In this document: positions 1 to 8,053 of the stretch, in pieces
Layout: the number at the start of each line of letters is the position of its first letter
How positions within the stretch are numbered: position 1 is the stretch's first letter
NCBI GenBank assembly: GCA_013364255.1
Contig: CP054936.1
Coordinates: 5,970,353-6,034,352, forward strand
Origin: Streptomyces seoulensis
GTDB taxonomy: Bacteria > Actinomycetota > Actinomycetes > Streptomycetales > Streptomycetaceae
Reading direction: 5' to 3'
DNA length: 64,000 bases
Made by a program: the position numbers and the translations under genes
The notes under the pieces: model-generated
The model's input: the letters and a program-made list of their open reading frames with translations, nothing else
Databases searched by the model: none
What the model was told of the DNA's origin: nothing

Positions 1-649
1 GCAGACCGCGGCGCGGGGCCGCCTGGACCGGCGGTGGACCGCCCCGGCCCGCTCCGGACTGTTCTTCTCGGTGCTGCTGCGGCCCGCCGAGGTGCCGGTG
101 GCCCGCTGGGGCTGGCTGCCGCTGCTCACCGGGGTGGCGGTGGCCACCGGACTGGCCCGCTCGGCCGGCGTCGACACGGCGCTGAAGTGGCCGAACGACC
201 TGCTGGTCACCGTCGGCGGCGAGGAGCGAAAGGCGGGCGGCATCCTGGTCGAGCGGGCCGGGAACGACGGCGTCGTCATCGGCGTGGGCATCAACGTCAC
301 CCTCCGTGCGGACGAGCTGCCCGTCCCGCAGGCCGGCTCGCTGGCCCTGGCCGACGCGGTGAGCACCGACCGCGACACGCTGCTACGGGCGGTGCTGCGC
401 TCGCTGGAGGACTGGTACGGCCGCTGGCGCGCCGCGGGGGGCGACCCGGCCGTCGGCGGCCTCCAGGAGGCGTACGCGGCGGGCTGCGCCACCCTGGGCC
501 GCCGGGTGCGCGCCGAACTGCCGGGCGACCGGTCGCTGATCGGCGAGGCGGTGGCGGTGGACGGCGACGGCCGGCTGGTCCTCGCCACGCGGGAGGGCGT
601 GCAGGAGCCGGTGGGAGCGGGCGACATCGTCCATCTGCGCCCGGCGTGA
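1..649 (+). CDS. birA: Biotin--[acetyl-CoA-carboxylase] ligase, C-terminal part
   Basis: The gene enters from the left edge; the reading frame is open from base 2 and ends at TGA 647-649. The first residues read QTAARGRLDRRW, the loop that binds biotinyl-5'-AMP in BirA/BPL enzymes. The later stretch ALKWPNDLLV with GGILVE is the conserved KWPND biotin-binding segment. The enzyme adenylates biotin and transfers it to the carboxyl-carrier lysine of acyl-CoA carboxylases in the cytoplasm. The visible part covers most of the catalytic domain and a short C-terminal SH3-like domain. Any N-terminal extension lies outside the window, so whether it also carries a repressor HTH cannot be seen; Streptomyces enzymes usually lack one. 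Confidence 0.93.
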   Translation, partial: QTAARGRLDRRWTAPARSGLFFSVLLRPAEVPVARWGWLPLLTGVAVATGLARSAGVDTALKWPNDLLVTVGGEERKAGGILVERAGNDGVVIGVGINVTLRADELPVPQAGSLALADAVSTDRDTLLRAVLRSLEDWYGRWRAAGGDPAVGGLQEAYAAGCATLGRRVRAELPGDRSLIGEAVAVDGDGRLVLATREGVQEPVGAGDIVHLRPA

Positions 650-859
650 CACCCGGCCTCTCCCGCGTACGTGCCGGGCGGGCGGGGCCCGGTCCGGCCT
701 GCTCCCCACGGAGGACCCTCGGCCCGCAGAGGGGGCCGGGCCCGAGAAGACGCCGGTCAGGTCCCCCCTCGGCCCAACCTGACGGAGTGAGCTGGCGCAC
801 ACCTGCCGTAGAGTTGAGGCCGGTCGAGACCTGACCGTGGCAGATGGGAAGGGCAGCAG

Positions 860-1996
860 GTGACCGTCGACGACACGGGCTCCGGCGCGGACGACGCGGA
901 CGGCCGGGTGGACCCGGAGGCCGAGGCCGCCGACTCCGGCGAGGATCCGCTCGCACTGCGACTGGAACAGCTGATCCTGGGCGCCGAGCGGCGCTACACC
1001 CCTTTCCAGGCGGCCCGCAGCGCCGGTGTCTCCATGGAACTGGCGTCCCGTTTCTGGCGGGCCATGGGCTTCGCCGACATAGGCCAGGCCAAGGCGCTGA
1101 CCGAGGCCGACGTCCTGGCCCTGCGGCGCCTCGCCGGTCTGGTCGAGGCCGGGCTGCTCAGCGAGGCCATGGCCGTACAGGTGGCCCGGTCCACCGGCCA
1201 GACCACCGCCCGGCTGGCCGAGTGGCAGATCGACTCCTTCCTGGAGGGTCTGACCGAGCCGCCCGAGCCGGGCATGACGCGCACCGAGGTGACGTACCCG
1301 ATCGTCGAGCTGCTGCTGCCCGAGCTGGAGGAGTTCCTGGTCTACGTCTGGCGCCGCCAGCTGGCCGCCTCCGCCGGGCGGGTGGTGCAGGCGGCGGACG
1401 ACGAGGAGATGGTCGACCGGCGGCTCGCCGTCGCCTTCGCCGACCTGGTCGGCTTCACCCGGCTGACCCGCCGGATGGAGGAGGAGGAGCTGGGCGAGCT
1501 GGTGGAGGCCTTCGAGACGACCTCCGCCGACCTGGTGGCCGCGCGCGGCGGCCGCCTGATCAAGACGCTCGGCGACGAGGTGCTGTACGCGGCGGACGAC
1601 GCGGGGACGGCGGCCGACATCGCCCTGCGGCTGGTGGAGACGCTGGGCAACGACGAGACGATGCCCGAGCTGCGGGTCGGGATGGCGTTCGGCACGGTCA
1701 CCACCCGAATGGGCGATGTCTTCGGCACGACCGTGAACCTGGCCTCCCGCCTCACCTCCATAGCCCCGCGGGACGCGGTGCTCGTCGACAGCGCGTTCGC
1801 CGAGGAACTGATCCGTACCGGTGACGCCCCCGCGTCCGAGGCGGAGGCGGCCGAGGCCGCCGCGGCGGCGGAGAAGGAGGGCGAGGAGCCCCCGGTGTAC
1901 CGCTTCGCCCTGCAACCGACGTGGCAGCGCCCGGTCCGCGGCCTGGGCGTGATCGAACCCTGGCTGCTCACCCGGCGCGAGGGCGCGGCGCCGTGA
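860..1996 (+). CDS. cya: Class III adenylate cyclase
   Basis: A 378-aa protein starting at GTG 860, with a purine-rich AAGGG stretch just upstream. The class III cyclase domain occupies about residues 188-315. Metal-binding aspartates are D195 (FADLVGFT) and D239 (KTLGDE). The adenine-selecting pair K235 and D286 and the transition-state N293 and R297 (TVNLASR) are all present, so ATP rather than GTP is the expected substrate. About 180 residues of helical N-terminal sequence, of the kind found in the Streptomyces Cya family, precede the catalytic domain; no membrane segment is seen, so it is cytosolic. The position directly after birA matches S. coelicolor cya (SCO4928, from memory), whose cAMP affects germination and development. 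The gene converges on the next one with a gap of only 12 bp. Confidence 0.93.
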   Translation: MTVDDTGSGADDADGRVDPEAEAADSGEDPLALRLEQLILGAERRYTPFQAARSAGVSMELASRFWRAMGFADIGQAKALTEADVLALRRLAGLVEAGLLSEAMAVQVARSTGQTTARLAEWQIDSFLEGLTEPPEPGMTRTEVTYPIVELLLPELEEFLVYVWRRQLAASAGRVVQAADDEEMVDRRLAVAFADLVGFTRLTRRMEEEELGELVEAFETTSADLVAARGGRLIKTLGDEVLYAADDAGTAADIALRLVETLGNDETMPELRVGMAFGTVTTRMGDVFGTTVNLASRLTSIAPRDAVLVDSAFAEELIRTGDAPASEAEAAEAAAAAEKEGEEPPVYRFALQPTWQRPVRGLGVIEPWLLTRREGAAP

Positions 1997-2008
1997 CCCC
2001 CGCCCGGC

Positions 2009-2683
2009 TCAGCGGAGGCCGACGCACAGCCCGATGACCGGAAGACACAGCCCACCGCTCCCGGAGGACGGCCCCGGCGCGGGACTCCCCGACGCGGCCG
2101 GCGCACCACGACCCGGAGCCGGCGACGGCACCGGAACCGGACTGACACGCGCACTGGCGGACGACTGAGGCCGAGACGCGGACGCGGTGACCGAAGGCGC
2201 TGCCGCCCCCGAGACGCGCGGAACGACGCGCCCCCAACCCCTCACACCCGCCGCACCCCCCGGGGACGACCCCCCGGAAGGCACCGCCACCACCGAAGCA
2301 CCGACACCACCCCCGCCCCCCGTCACAGCAGCACCCCCCGCACCCCCCATGGGAACCCGCACGGAGGGCAACGCGACGGCCCCCTTCCCACCCGAACGCT
2401 CCCCACCCCCCGCACGAGCACCCTTCCCCTTCTCCTCCTCACCCTCCCCCTGCGGAGTGGCGCGCGGCGCATGGGTCTCCGCCTCGGCGTTCCCGTTCCC
2501 GAGCCCACTGCCCGCGTACTCGGGAGTCAGCCGTACGAGACCGAGCGCACCGGCGACCAGGGCGAGACCGCAGACGACGAGCAGCGCCTTGCGCCCCCGG
2601 GACCGCCGATGCCGCCCCCGGACCCGCACACCGATGACGCCCAGGGGAACCCGACCGTCCCGCACCGCACTGCCGTCCGTCAT
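2009..2683 (-). CDS. Hypothetical single-pass membrane protein with Pro/Ser/Gly-rich exterior
   Basis: Deduced 224-aa protein. Residues 1-31 are basic (several Arg/Lys runs); about 32-50 (LLVVCGLALVAGALGLV) form one membrane segment. The rest is low-complexity Gly/Ala/Ser/Pro sequence ending in a short Cys-containing tail (LCLPVIGLCVGL), so an N-in, C-out topology is likely. No enzymatic motif is visible. It sits between cya and the enoyl-CoA hydratase gene, where S. coelicolor also has an unannotated membrane protein gene as I recall. In such GC-rich low-complexity sequence, open frames on the other strand are also long; the N-terminal basic-hydrophobic pattern is the main reason for choosing this frame. 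The exact start is uncertain. Confidence 0.6.
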   Translation of the reverse strand: MTDGSAVRDGRVPLGVIGVRVRGRHRRSRGRKALLVVCGLALVAGALGLVRLTPEYAGSGLGNGNAEAETHAPRATPQGEGEEEKGKGARAGGGERSGGKGAVALPSVRVPMGGAGGAAVTGGGGGVGASVVAVPSGGSSPGGAAGVRGWGRVVPRVSGAAAPSVTASASRPQSSASARVSPVPVPSPAPGRGAPAASGSPAPGPSSGSGGLCLPVIGLCVGLR

Positions 2684-2869
2684 CGCCGTCCTCCCGATGC
2701 CCTCGCGCCCCAGGTGCGCCGTGGAACGCTATGCGCCGGCACGCGGATGATGCGGAAGTCGGGCGAGATATCACTCGAACGGGTTGCCGGACCTCGACAA
2801 GGGGAGCGCGCCGAGCCGACCGCCCTTCCCCCGGACAGGCAAGGCTGCGATGATCGGACCAGCAGTCTT

Positions 2870-2885
2870 GTTAACACGCGTTAAC
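2870..2885. promoter_or_regulatory. Candidate operator, GTTAAC-N4-GTTAAC
   Basis: Two copies of the self-complementary hexamer GTTAAC flank ACGC, ending 12 bp before the enoyl-CoA hydratase start codon. GTTAAC is rare in DNA this rich in G+C, so a doubled copy in the leader suggests a repressor site; acyl-CoA-responsive TetR proteins commonly use such palindromes. Which protein binds it is unknown. Confidence 0.4.
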
Positions 2886-2897
2886 CGGGAGGGTGTC

Positions 2898-3692
2898 ATG
2901 AGCGAGGAACGGTTCGGCGAGTTCGTACTGGTGCGGCGGCACGGTTACGTCGCGGAGCTCGTGCTGGACCGGCCGAAGGCCATGAACGCCGTGTCGACCG
3001 ACATGGCCCGCGCCATCGCCGGGGCGTGCGCGGCGCTCGCCGCGGACCGGGACGCGCGCGTGGTCGTCCTGACGTCCTCGCACGAGCGGGCCTTCTGCGT
3101 CGGCGCGGACCTCAAGGAGCGCAACTCCTTCAGCGACGCCGACCTGATGCGGCAGCGACCGGTCGCGCGCGGGGCGTACACCGGCGTACTCGAACTGCCG
3201 ATGCCGACGATCGCCGCGGTGCACGGCTTCGCGCTGGGCGGCGGCTTCGAGCTGGCGCTCTCCTGCGACGTGATCGTGGCCGACCGGACGGCGGTGGTGG
3301 GGCTGCCCGAGGTGTCCGTAGGGGTCATCCCGGGCGGCGGCGGCACCCAGCTGCTGCCCCGGCGGGTGGGCGCGGCCCGGGCGGCCGAGCTGATCTTCAC
3401 GGCCCGCCGCCTGGAGGCCGCCGAGGCCCACGGTCTCGGGCTGGTGGACCAGCTGGTGGACGAGGGCGAGGACCGTACGGAGGCGCTGGCGCTGGCCGCG
3501 CGGATGGCGGCGAACTCCCCGATCGGCCTACGCGCCGCCAAGCGGGCCCTGCGTCTGGGTCAGGGCCTGGACCTGCGGGCGGGCCTCGACGTGGAGGACG
3601 CGGCCTGGCGCACGACGGCCTTCTCCGCGGACCGAGCCGAGGGCGTGGCGGCCTTCAACGAGAAGCGCGAGCCGGCCTGGCCGGGCGAGTAA
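2898..3692 (+). CDS. Enoyl-CoA hydratase/isomerase (crotonase family)
   Basis: A 264-aa crotonase-fold protein from ATG 2898, preceded by GGGAGGG. A frame extending further upstream has no ribosome binding site and was not used. The oxyanion-hole segment ERAFCVGADLKE and the region ALGGGFELALSCD ... GLPEVSVGVIPGGGG are present. They carry both glutamates that correspond to the catalytic Glu144/Glu164 of rat mitochondrial enoyl-CoA hydratase, so hydration of 2-enoyl-CoA in fatty-acid or branched-chain acyl-CoA breakdown is the likely activity. It is cytosolic and probably monocistronic: the next gene lies 310 bp away beyond a long hairpin. The paired GTTAAC motif in its leader suggests acyl-CoA-linked control. 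Confidence 0.9.
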   Translation: MSEERFGEFVLVRRHGYVAELVLDRPKAMNAVSTDMARAIAGACAALAADRDARVVVLTSSHERAFCVGADLKERNSFSDADLMRQRPVARGAYTGVLELPMPTIAAVHGFALGGGFELALSCDVIVADRTAVVGLPEVSVGVIPGGGGTQLLPRRVGAARAAELIFTARRLEAAEAHGLGLVDQLVDEGEDRTEALALAARMAANSPIGLRAAKRALRLGQGLDLRAGLDVEDAAWRTTAFSADRAEGVAAFNEKREPAWPGE

Positions 3693-3804
3693 CCCCTGCC
3701 CACCTCAGCGCCCCGCAGCCGCCCCGCAGCCGCCGTATGACGGTGGCCCCTGCGGCCGACGGCGGGCGCCCCCCGACGGCCCGCACCCGCCCGACGACGG
3801 GAGC

Positions 3805-3918
3805 GGGCCGTGGTGGTGCGTCCGAGCCCGCCGCGTACTGCGGTCACATCCCAGTTCAACCCATACGACTCAGGGCCGTACGTCCGTGTGCGGCGGGCTG
3901 GACGCACCACCACGGCCC
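3805..3918. repeat. Long inverted repeat forming a 29-bp hairpin stem
   Basis: The outer arms 3805-3823 and 3900-3918 are perfectly complementary over 19 bp. After a single bulged G (3824) the inner arms 3825-3834 and 3890-3899 pair over 10 more bp, and a few A-U/G-U pairs may extend inward. The loop is about 55 nt. It lies in the 310-bp space between the enoyl-CoA hydratase stop and the GGDEF gene; nothing else is recognised there. There is no T-run, so it could be a transcription terminator, a structured RNA or a miniature mobile-element remnant. Confidence 0.8.
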
Positions 3919-4005
3919 CGACCCACGACGCCCCCCGAGGCGCACGCACCCGTACTCACCGTTGTCCGAGTCCCCGTTCGGGCAAAACATCCCTAGCCTG
4001 GGGTG

Positions 4006-5157
4006 ATGGGTGAGAACAGACGGCTGGCCGCCGTAGTGGCGTTGGCGCAGGGCATGGCCGCGGCGCACACTCCGCGCGAGTCGTGGCGCGCGGCGGCGCT
4101 GGGAGCGTGCCGCGCGCTGGAGGGCAGCTTCGCCGCACTCTCGGTGTGGGAACGCGACCGAGGCCGCCTGCGCGTCCTGGTGAACGTGGGCGACCGCGCC
4201 CCCGAGGAGGAGGAGTTCCCGGAGGACGAGACGTACCCGGTGCATCAGTTCCCGGAGATCACCGAGTTCCTGCACGAACGCTGGGCCTCCGGCGGCGAGC
4301 CCGACGCCTGGGTGGAGACCGCCGAGGGCCAAGCCGCCGGCCGGCCCGGCTACTGCCACCAGCGAGTGGCCGCCCTGCGCCGCAGGGGCCGCGGCTGCTG
4401 CGTGGTCGCCCCGATCGTGCAGCACGGCCGGGCCTGGGGCGAGCTGTACGTCGCCCGCAGGACCGGCGCCCCCCTGCTGGACCGCGCGGACGCGGACTTC
4501 GCCACCGTCCTGGCGGCGGTGGTGGCCGCCGGCCTGGCGCAGACGGAGCGGCTGGAGGAGGCCCACCGGCTGGCCTTCACCGACGCCCTCACCGGTCTCG
4601 CGAACCGCCGCGCCGTGGACCTGCGCCTGGACGAGGCCATCGAGCGGCACCGCGCCGAGGGAGTGCCCGTCAGCCTCGTCGTCTGCGACCTCAACGGCCT
4701 CAAGCGGGTCAACGACACCCTCGGCCACGCGGTCGGCGACCGGCTCCTGGAGCGCTTCGGCTCGGTGCTGTCGCTGTGCGGGGCGATGGTGCCGGGGGCG
4801 CTCGCGGCGCGCCTGGGCGGCGACGAGTTCTGCCTGCTCGCGGTGGGTTCGTCGGCCGACGAGGTGGTCAAGGCGGCCGAGGAGCTGTGCGGGCGCGCGG
4901 CGGAACTGGAGCTGGGGGAGGGGGTGGCGTGCGGAGTGGCGTCGACGGAGGACGACATCGGCCCGGTGTCGTCGGCCCGCCGGCTGTTCCGGCTGGCGGA
5001 CGCGGCGCAGTACCGCGCGAAGGCGCTGCGCGCCGACCGCCCGGTGGTGGCCGGCCGGGAGGGCCCCGACGACCCGGTGGTCCGCCTGGCGGACGAGTCG
5101 TCCCCGCTCCCACGACTCCGGGCGGAACGCCGCCGCTTCAGAGGCCGCCACTGGTGA
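4006..5157 (+). CDS. GAF-GGDEF diguanylate cyclase
   Basis: A 383-aa cytosolic protein. Residues about 10-180 form a GAF-like sensory domain and residues about 190-365 a GGDEF domain. The active-site GGDEF is intact at 271-275, and FTDALTGLANRRA is the usual domain start, so c-di-GMP synthesis from two GTP is expected. The product-inhibition RxxD motif normally five residues before GGDEF is missing (V at the Arg position, A at the Asp position). GTG 4003 and ATG 4006 are both possible starts. No ribosome binding site is visible, and TAGCCT at 3994-3999 suggests leaderless transcription. By architecture and position it may be the orthologue of CdgE in other Streptomyces, where c-di-GMP gates development through BldD; that identity is from memory. 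Confidence 0.88.
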   Translation: MGENRRLAAVVALAQGMAAAHTPRESWRAAALGACRALEGSFAALSVWERDRGRLRVLVNVGDRAPEEEEFPEDETYPVHQFPEITEFLHERWASGGEPDAWVETAEGQAAGRPGYCHQRVAALRRRGRGCCVVAPIVQHGRAWGELYVARRTGAPLLDRADADFATVLAAVVAAGLAQTERLEEAHRLAFTDALTGLANRRAVDLRLDEAIERHRAEGVPVSLVVCDLNGLKRVNDTLGHAVGDRLLERFGSVLSLCGAMVPGALAARLGGDEFCLLAVGSSADEVVKAAEELCGRAAELELGEGVACGVASTEDDIGPVSSARRLFRLADAAQYRAKALRADRPVVAGREGPDDPVVRLADESSPLPRLRAERRRFRGRHW

Positions 5158-5287
5158 GGCGCCCGCCCCGAACCCCGCCCAGCCGCAGACCCCGAACCCC
5201 GACCACCCCCCAAGCCCCGAAACCCGGCCACCCGCAGACCCCAGAACGCGCCCACCCCCGGGTAAGGGTCACCCGCGTCACCCACTA

Positions 5288-5316
5288 GTGACATCCCCGC
5301 ATTCAATGCGTACGCT
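5288..5316 (+). promoter_or_regulatory. hutH promoter, leaderless type
   Basis: GTGACA (5288-5293) and TACGCT (5311-5316) fit a vegetative -35/-10 pair with a 17-bp spacer. The start codon ATG 5324 follows 7 nt after the -10, so transcription should begin at or next to the start codon. No Shine-Dalgarno sequence is present. Confidence 0.6.
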
Positions 5317-5323
5317 CCTGAAT

Positions 5324-6868
5324 ATGGATATGCACACTGTGGTGGTGGGGACGACCGGCGTCACCGCGTCCGACGTCCTCGCCGTGGCCCGCGCCGGCGC
5401 CCGGGTCGAACTCTCCGACACCGCGCTGGCCGCCCTCGCCGCGGCCCGGGAGATCGTGGACGCCCTGGCGGCCAAGCCCGAACCCGTCTACGGCGTCAGC
5501 ACGGGCTTCGGCGCCTTGGCGACCCGGCACATCAGCCCGGAACTCCGCGCCCAGCTACAGCGCAACATCGTCCGCTCGCACGCGGCCGGCATGGGCCCGC
5601 GGGTGGAGCGCGAGGTCGTACGGGCGCTGATGTTCCTGCGCCTGAAGACCGTCTGCTCCGGCCACACCGGCGTGCGCCCCGAGGTCGCGCAGACCATGGC
5701 CGACATCCTGAACGCCGGCATCACCCCGGTCGTGCACGAGTACGGCTCCCTCGGCTGCTCCGGCGACCTCGCCCCCCTCTCCCACTGCGCCCTCACCCTC
5801 ATGGGCGAAGGCGAGGCGGAGGGCCCCGACGGCGCCGTCCGCCCGGCCGGCGAACTGCTCGCCGAGCACGGCATCCAGCCCGTCGAGCTGCGCGAGAAGG
5901 AGGGCCTGGCCCTCCTCAACGGCACGGACGGCATGCTCGGCATGCTGATCATGGCCTTGGCCGACCTGGACACCCTCTACAAGTCCGCCGACGTCACCGC
6001 CGCCCTGTCGCTGGAGGCGCTCCTCGGCTCGGACAAGGTCCTCGCCCCCGAGCTGCACGCCATCCGCCCGCACCCGGGCCAGAGCGCCTCCGCCGCCAAC
6101 ATGCTGGCGGTCCTCAAGGGCTCCGAACTCACCGGCCACCACCAGGACGACGCCCCGCGCGTGCAGGACGCGTACTCGGTGCGCTGCGCCCCGCAGGTGG
6201 CCGGCGCCGGCCGGGACACCCTCGCGCACGCCCGGCTCGTGGCGGAGCGCGAACTCGCCGCCGCCGTCGACAACCCGGTCGTGCTGCCCGACGGACGGGT
6301 GGAGTCCAACGGTAACTTCCACGGCGCCCCGGTCGCCTACGCCCTGGACTTCCTCGCCATCGCCGCCGCCGACCTCGGCTCCATCGCCGAGCGCCGCACC
6401 GACCGGCTGCTCGACAAGAACCGCAGCCACGGCCTGCCGCCGTTCCTCGCCGACGACGCCGGTGTCGACTCGGGCCTGATGATCGCCCAGTACACGCAGG
6501 CCGCGCTGGTCAGCGAGATGAAGCGCCTGGCCGTACCGGCCTCCGCGGACTCCATCCCGTCCTCCGCGATGCAGGAGGACCACGTCTCGATGGGCTGGTC
6601 GGCGGCGCGCAAGCTGCGCACGGCCGTCGGCAACCTGACCCGGATCGTCGCGATCGAGCTGTACGCCGCCGCCCGCGCCGTGGAGCTGCGCGAGGGGCTG
6701 ACCCCGGCCCCCGCGACCCGGGCGGTCATCGAGGCCGCGCGGGCGGCGGGCGTGGGCGGCCCCGGCCCGGACCGCTTCCTCGCCCCCGACCTGGCCGCCG
6801 CCGACGCCTTCGTGCACGACGGCGGACTGCTCGCGGCGGCCGAGACGGTCACCGGCCCGTTGCGGTGA
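5324..6868 (+). CDS. hutH: Histidine ammonia-lyase
   Basis: A 514-aa protein, the usual length of the family, which deaminates L-histidine to trans-urocanate in the first step of histidine utilisation. The signature GSLGCSGDLAPLSH is present. The autocatalytic MIO electrophile would form from C145-S146-G147, a Cys-Ser-Gly variant of the common Ala-Ser-Gly. The start ATG 5324 is chosen because a good promoter ends 7 nt before it and the sequence then begins MDMHTVVVG as in other Streptomyces HutH; an in-frame upstream ATG (5306) and an alternative start at 5288 fall inside the promoter. No other hut genes are adjacent, which is normal for Streptomyces. A strong terminator hairpin follows at 6875-6904. 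Confidence 0.95.
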   Translation: MDMHTVVVGTTGVTASDVLAVARAGARVELSDTALAALAAAREIVDALAAKPEPVYGVSTGFGALATRHISPELRAQLQRNIVRSHAAGMGPRVEREVVRALMFLRLKTVCSGHTGVRPEVAQTMADILNAGITPVVHEYGSLGCSGDLAPLSHCALTLMGEGEAEGPDGAVRPAGELLAEHGIQPVELREKEGLALLNGTDGMLGMLIMALADLDTLYKSADVTAALSLEALLGSDKVLAPELHAIRPHPGQSASAANMLAVLKGSELTGHHQDDAPRVQDAYSVRCAPQVAGAGRDTLAHARLVAERELAAAVDNPVVLPDGRVESNGNFHGAPVAYALDFLAIAAADLGSIAERRTDRLLDKNRSHGLPPFLADDAGVDSGLMIAQYTQAALVSEMKRLAVPASADSIPSSAMQEDHVSMGWSAARKLRTAVGNLTRIVAIELYAAARAVELREGLTPAPATRAVIEAARAAGVGGPGPDRFLAPDLAAADAFVHDGGLLAAAETVTGPLR

Positions 6869-6874
6869 ACGGCC

Positions 6875-6904
6875 GTCCCCGCCGCGGTGATTCGCGGCGG
6901 GGAC
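6875..6904 (+). terminator. hutH terminator hairpin
   Basis: Perfect 12-bp stem (GTCCCCGCCGCG / CGCGGCGGGGAC) with a 6-nt loop, starting 6 bp after the hutH stop codon. There is no T-run, as is usual for Streptomyces terminators. Confidence 0.8.
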
Positions 6905-7036
6905 CCGTGCGCGAAGCGCCGCCCGGAAGGCACCGGCCGATCCGGTCCCCCCGTGACTTTCCCGTGACCCGGGATGTTCACTAACATCGCCTCCACACGG
7001 CCAATTCGCCAGTGCCACAAGGGGGATCGATATTCC

Positions 7037-7630
7037 GTGTCATCCGCTCGCCGTACGCTGCTGACCGCCACCGCCGCGGGCACCCTGCTGGGCGCCCTGT
7101 GGTTCGTCCCCTCCGCGAGCGCGACCGGGGACGCGCCGGCGAGAACGGCGGCCGGTCCGGCCTCGGCGGCGCGCGACGCGGAGCGGGGACAGGCCGGGGA
7201 ACGCACCCTGACCGTGCCCGCAGAGGGCTCGGCCGCCGCAGCCGGCTTCCGGGCAGCGTCCGCCCCGCAGAACGCCACCCCGCACACCGACACCGGGCCC
7301 CGTACCGATACCGAGCCACGCACCGGCACCGATACCGAGCCCCGTACCGGCACCGACACCGAGCCCCGTACCGGCACCGACACCGAGCCCCGTACCGGCA
7401 CCGACACCGAGCCCCGTACCGGCACCGACACCGGGACCCGCACCAGCACCGACGCGGGCACGCAACGGGACACCACCGCCGCCGCCACCACCACTGCCGA
7501 GGACGGTCCGCTGCTCGCTGACACGGGCAGCCTCGACACCACCCCGTACGTCGTCGGCGGCACGGCCTTCCTCGCCCTGGGCGCGGGGTTCGTGGTGTAC
7601 TCGGTGCGCCGCGAGCGCCTCGGCCTCTGA
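7037..7630 (+). CDS. Secreted cell-wall protein with LAxTG sorting signal and T/D/E/P/R repeats
   Basis: Deduced 197 aa from GTG 7037, with AAGGGGG 11 nt upstream. Residues 1-29 are a Sec signal peptide (RR, hydrophobic core, likely cleavage after SASA). The middle holds five 8-residue repeats of the type RTGTDTEP. The C terminus has LADTG at 160-164, then a hydrophobic segment and a positive tail (RRERLGL). This is the LAxTG sorting signal of class E sortases, which attach proteins to peptidoglycan in Streptomyces. No enzymatic domain is seen; the Thr/Pro-rich stalk suggests a spacer, possibly O-mannosylated. The next gene is an L,D-transpeptidase, also a cell-envelope function, but it is 400 bp away and need not be co-transcribed. 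Confidence 0.8.
   Translation: MSSARRTLLTATAAGTLLGALWFVPSASATGDAPARTAAGPASAARDAERGQAGERTLTVPAEGSAAAAGFRAASAPQNATPHTDTGPRTDTEPRTGTDTEPRTGTDTEPRTGTDTEPRTGTDTEPRTGTDTGTRTSTDAGTQRDTTAAATTTAEDGPLLADTGSLDTTPYVVGGTAFLALGAGFVVYSVRRERLGL
7319..7438 (+). repeat. Five tandem 24-bp repeats inside the LAxTG gene
   Basis: Units begin at 7319, 7343, 7367, 7391 and 7415. The middle copies are identical (CGTACCGGCACCGACACCGA plus GCCC) and the outer ones differ at one to three positions. A partial 18-bp copy precedes them at 7301. The unit length is a multiple of three, so copy-number change would keep the reading frame. Confidence 0.9.
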
Positions 7631-7963
7631 ACTCCGCGGCCACCCGGCCGAGTTGCCCGAGACGCGACGAAATGCCGCGTTTCGCACGGAGTTGCGCCAA
7701 ACCAGCCCCGCCCCGATCCCGCTGTGACAAGAGACACCGCGTGAATTCGCGGCCCCCGGCCGCATCTCTTCGCGCCGCTCGGGAAGGCCCACCGGGAGGG
7801 ACCGGCGGCCCGCTCCGCCGTCCTCCGCGCACACCGGGCACGACCCCGTCCGGTCGGGCCGGAGGTCTCGGCGAGAATGAGGGGGAGCGGCACGACGCTC
7901 AGACCGGTGAGACCCGCGCCCGCCTCCGGTGGACGTGGTGTGTCCCACATCCGCACGCGTTGG

Positions 7964-7990
7964 GGAACGGGACGAAACGGTCGTAGCGTT
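7964..7990 (+). promoter_or_regulatory. Candidate ECF-type promoter for the L,D-transpeptidase gene
   Basis: GGAAC (7964-7968) and CGTT (7987-7990) resemble the -35 and -10 of cell-envelope-stress sigma factors such as SigE, but the 18-bp gap is 1-2 bp long. The rest of the roughly 400-bp space from 7631 to the gene shows no other feature that I recognise. Confidence 0.3.
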
Positions 7991-8053
7991 GTGGGTTGTT
8001 GACGGGGGAAGCAAGGGGTCCTGGGGAATTCGGCGACGATGGAGAAGCGTGTG

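Noticed and set aside
383..1915. Long minus-strand open frame opposite cya
   Set aside because: Composition is that of an antisense shadow (His/Gly/Arg/Val-rich), while cya has every catalytic residue.
5158..5287. C-rich CCCCGAA-type imperfect repeats after the GGDEF gene
   Set aside because: They are too irregular to define a unit and typical of GC-biased intergenic DNA.
7319..7438. Regular 24-bp repeats resembling a CRISPR array
   Set aside because: The units are directly adjacent without spacers, in frame with a coding sequence, and there are no cas genes.
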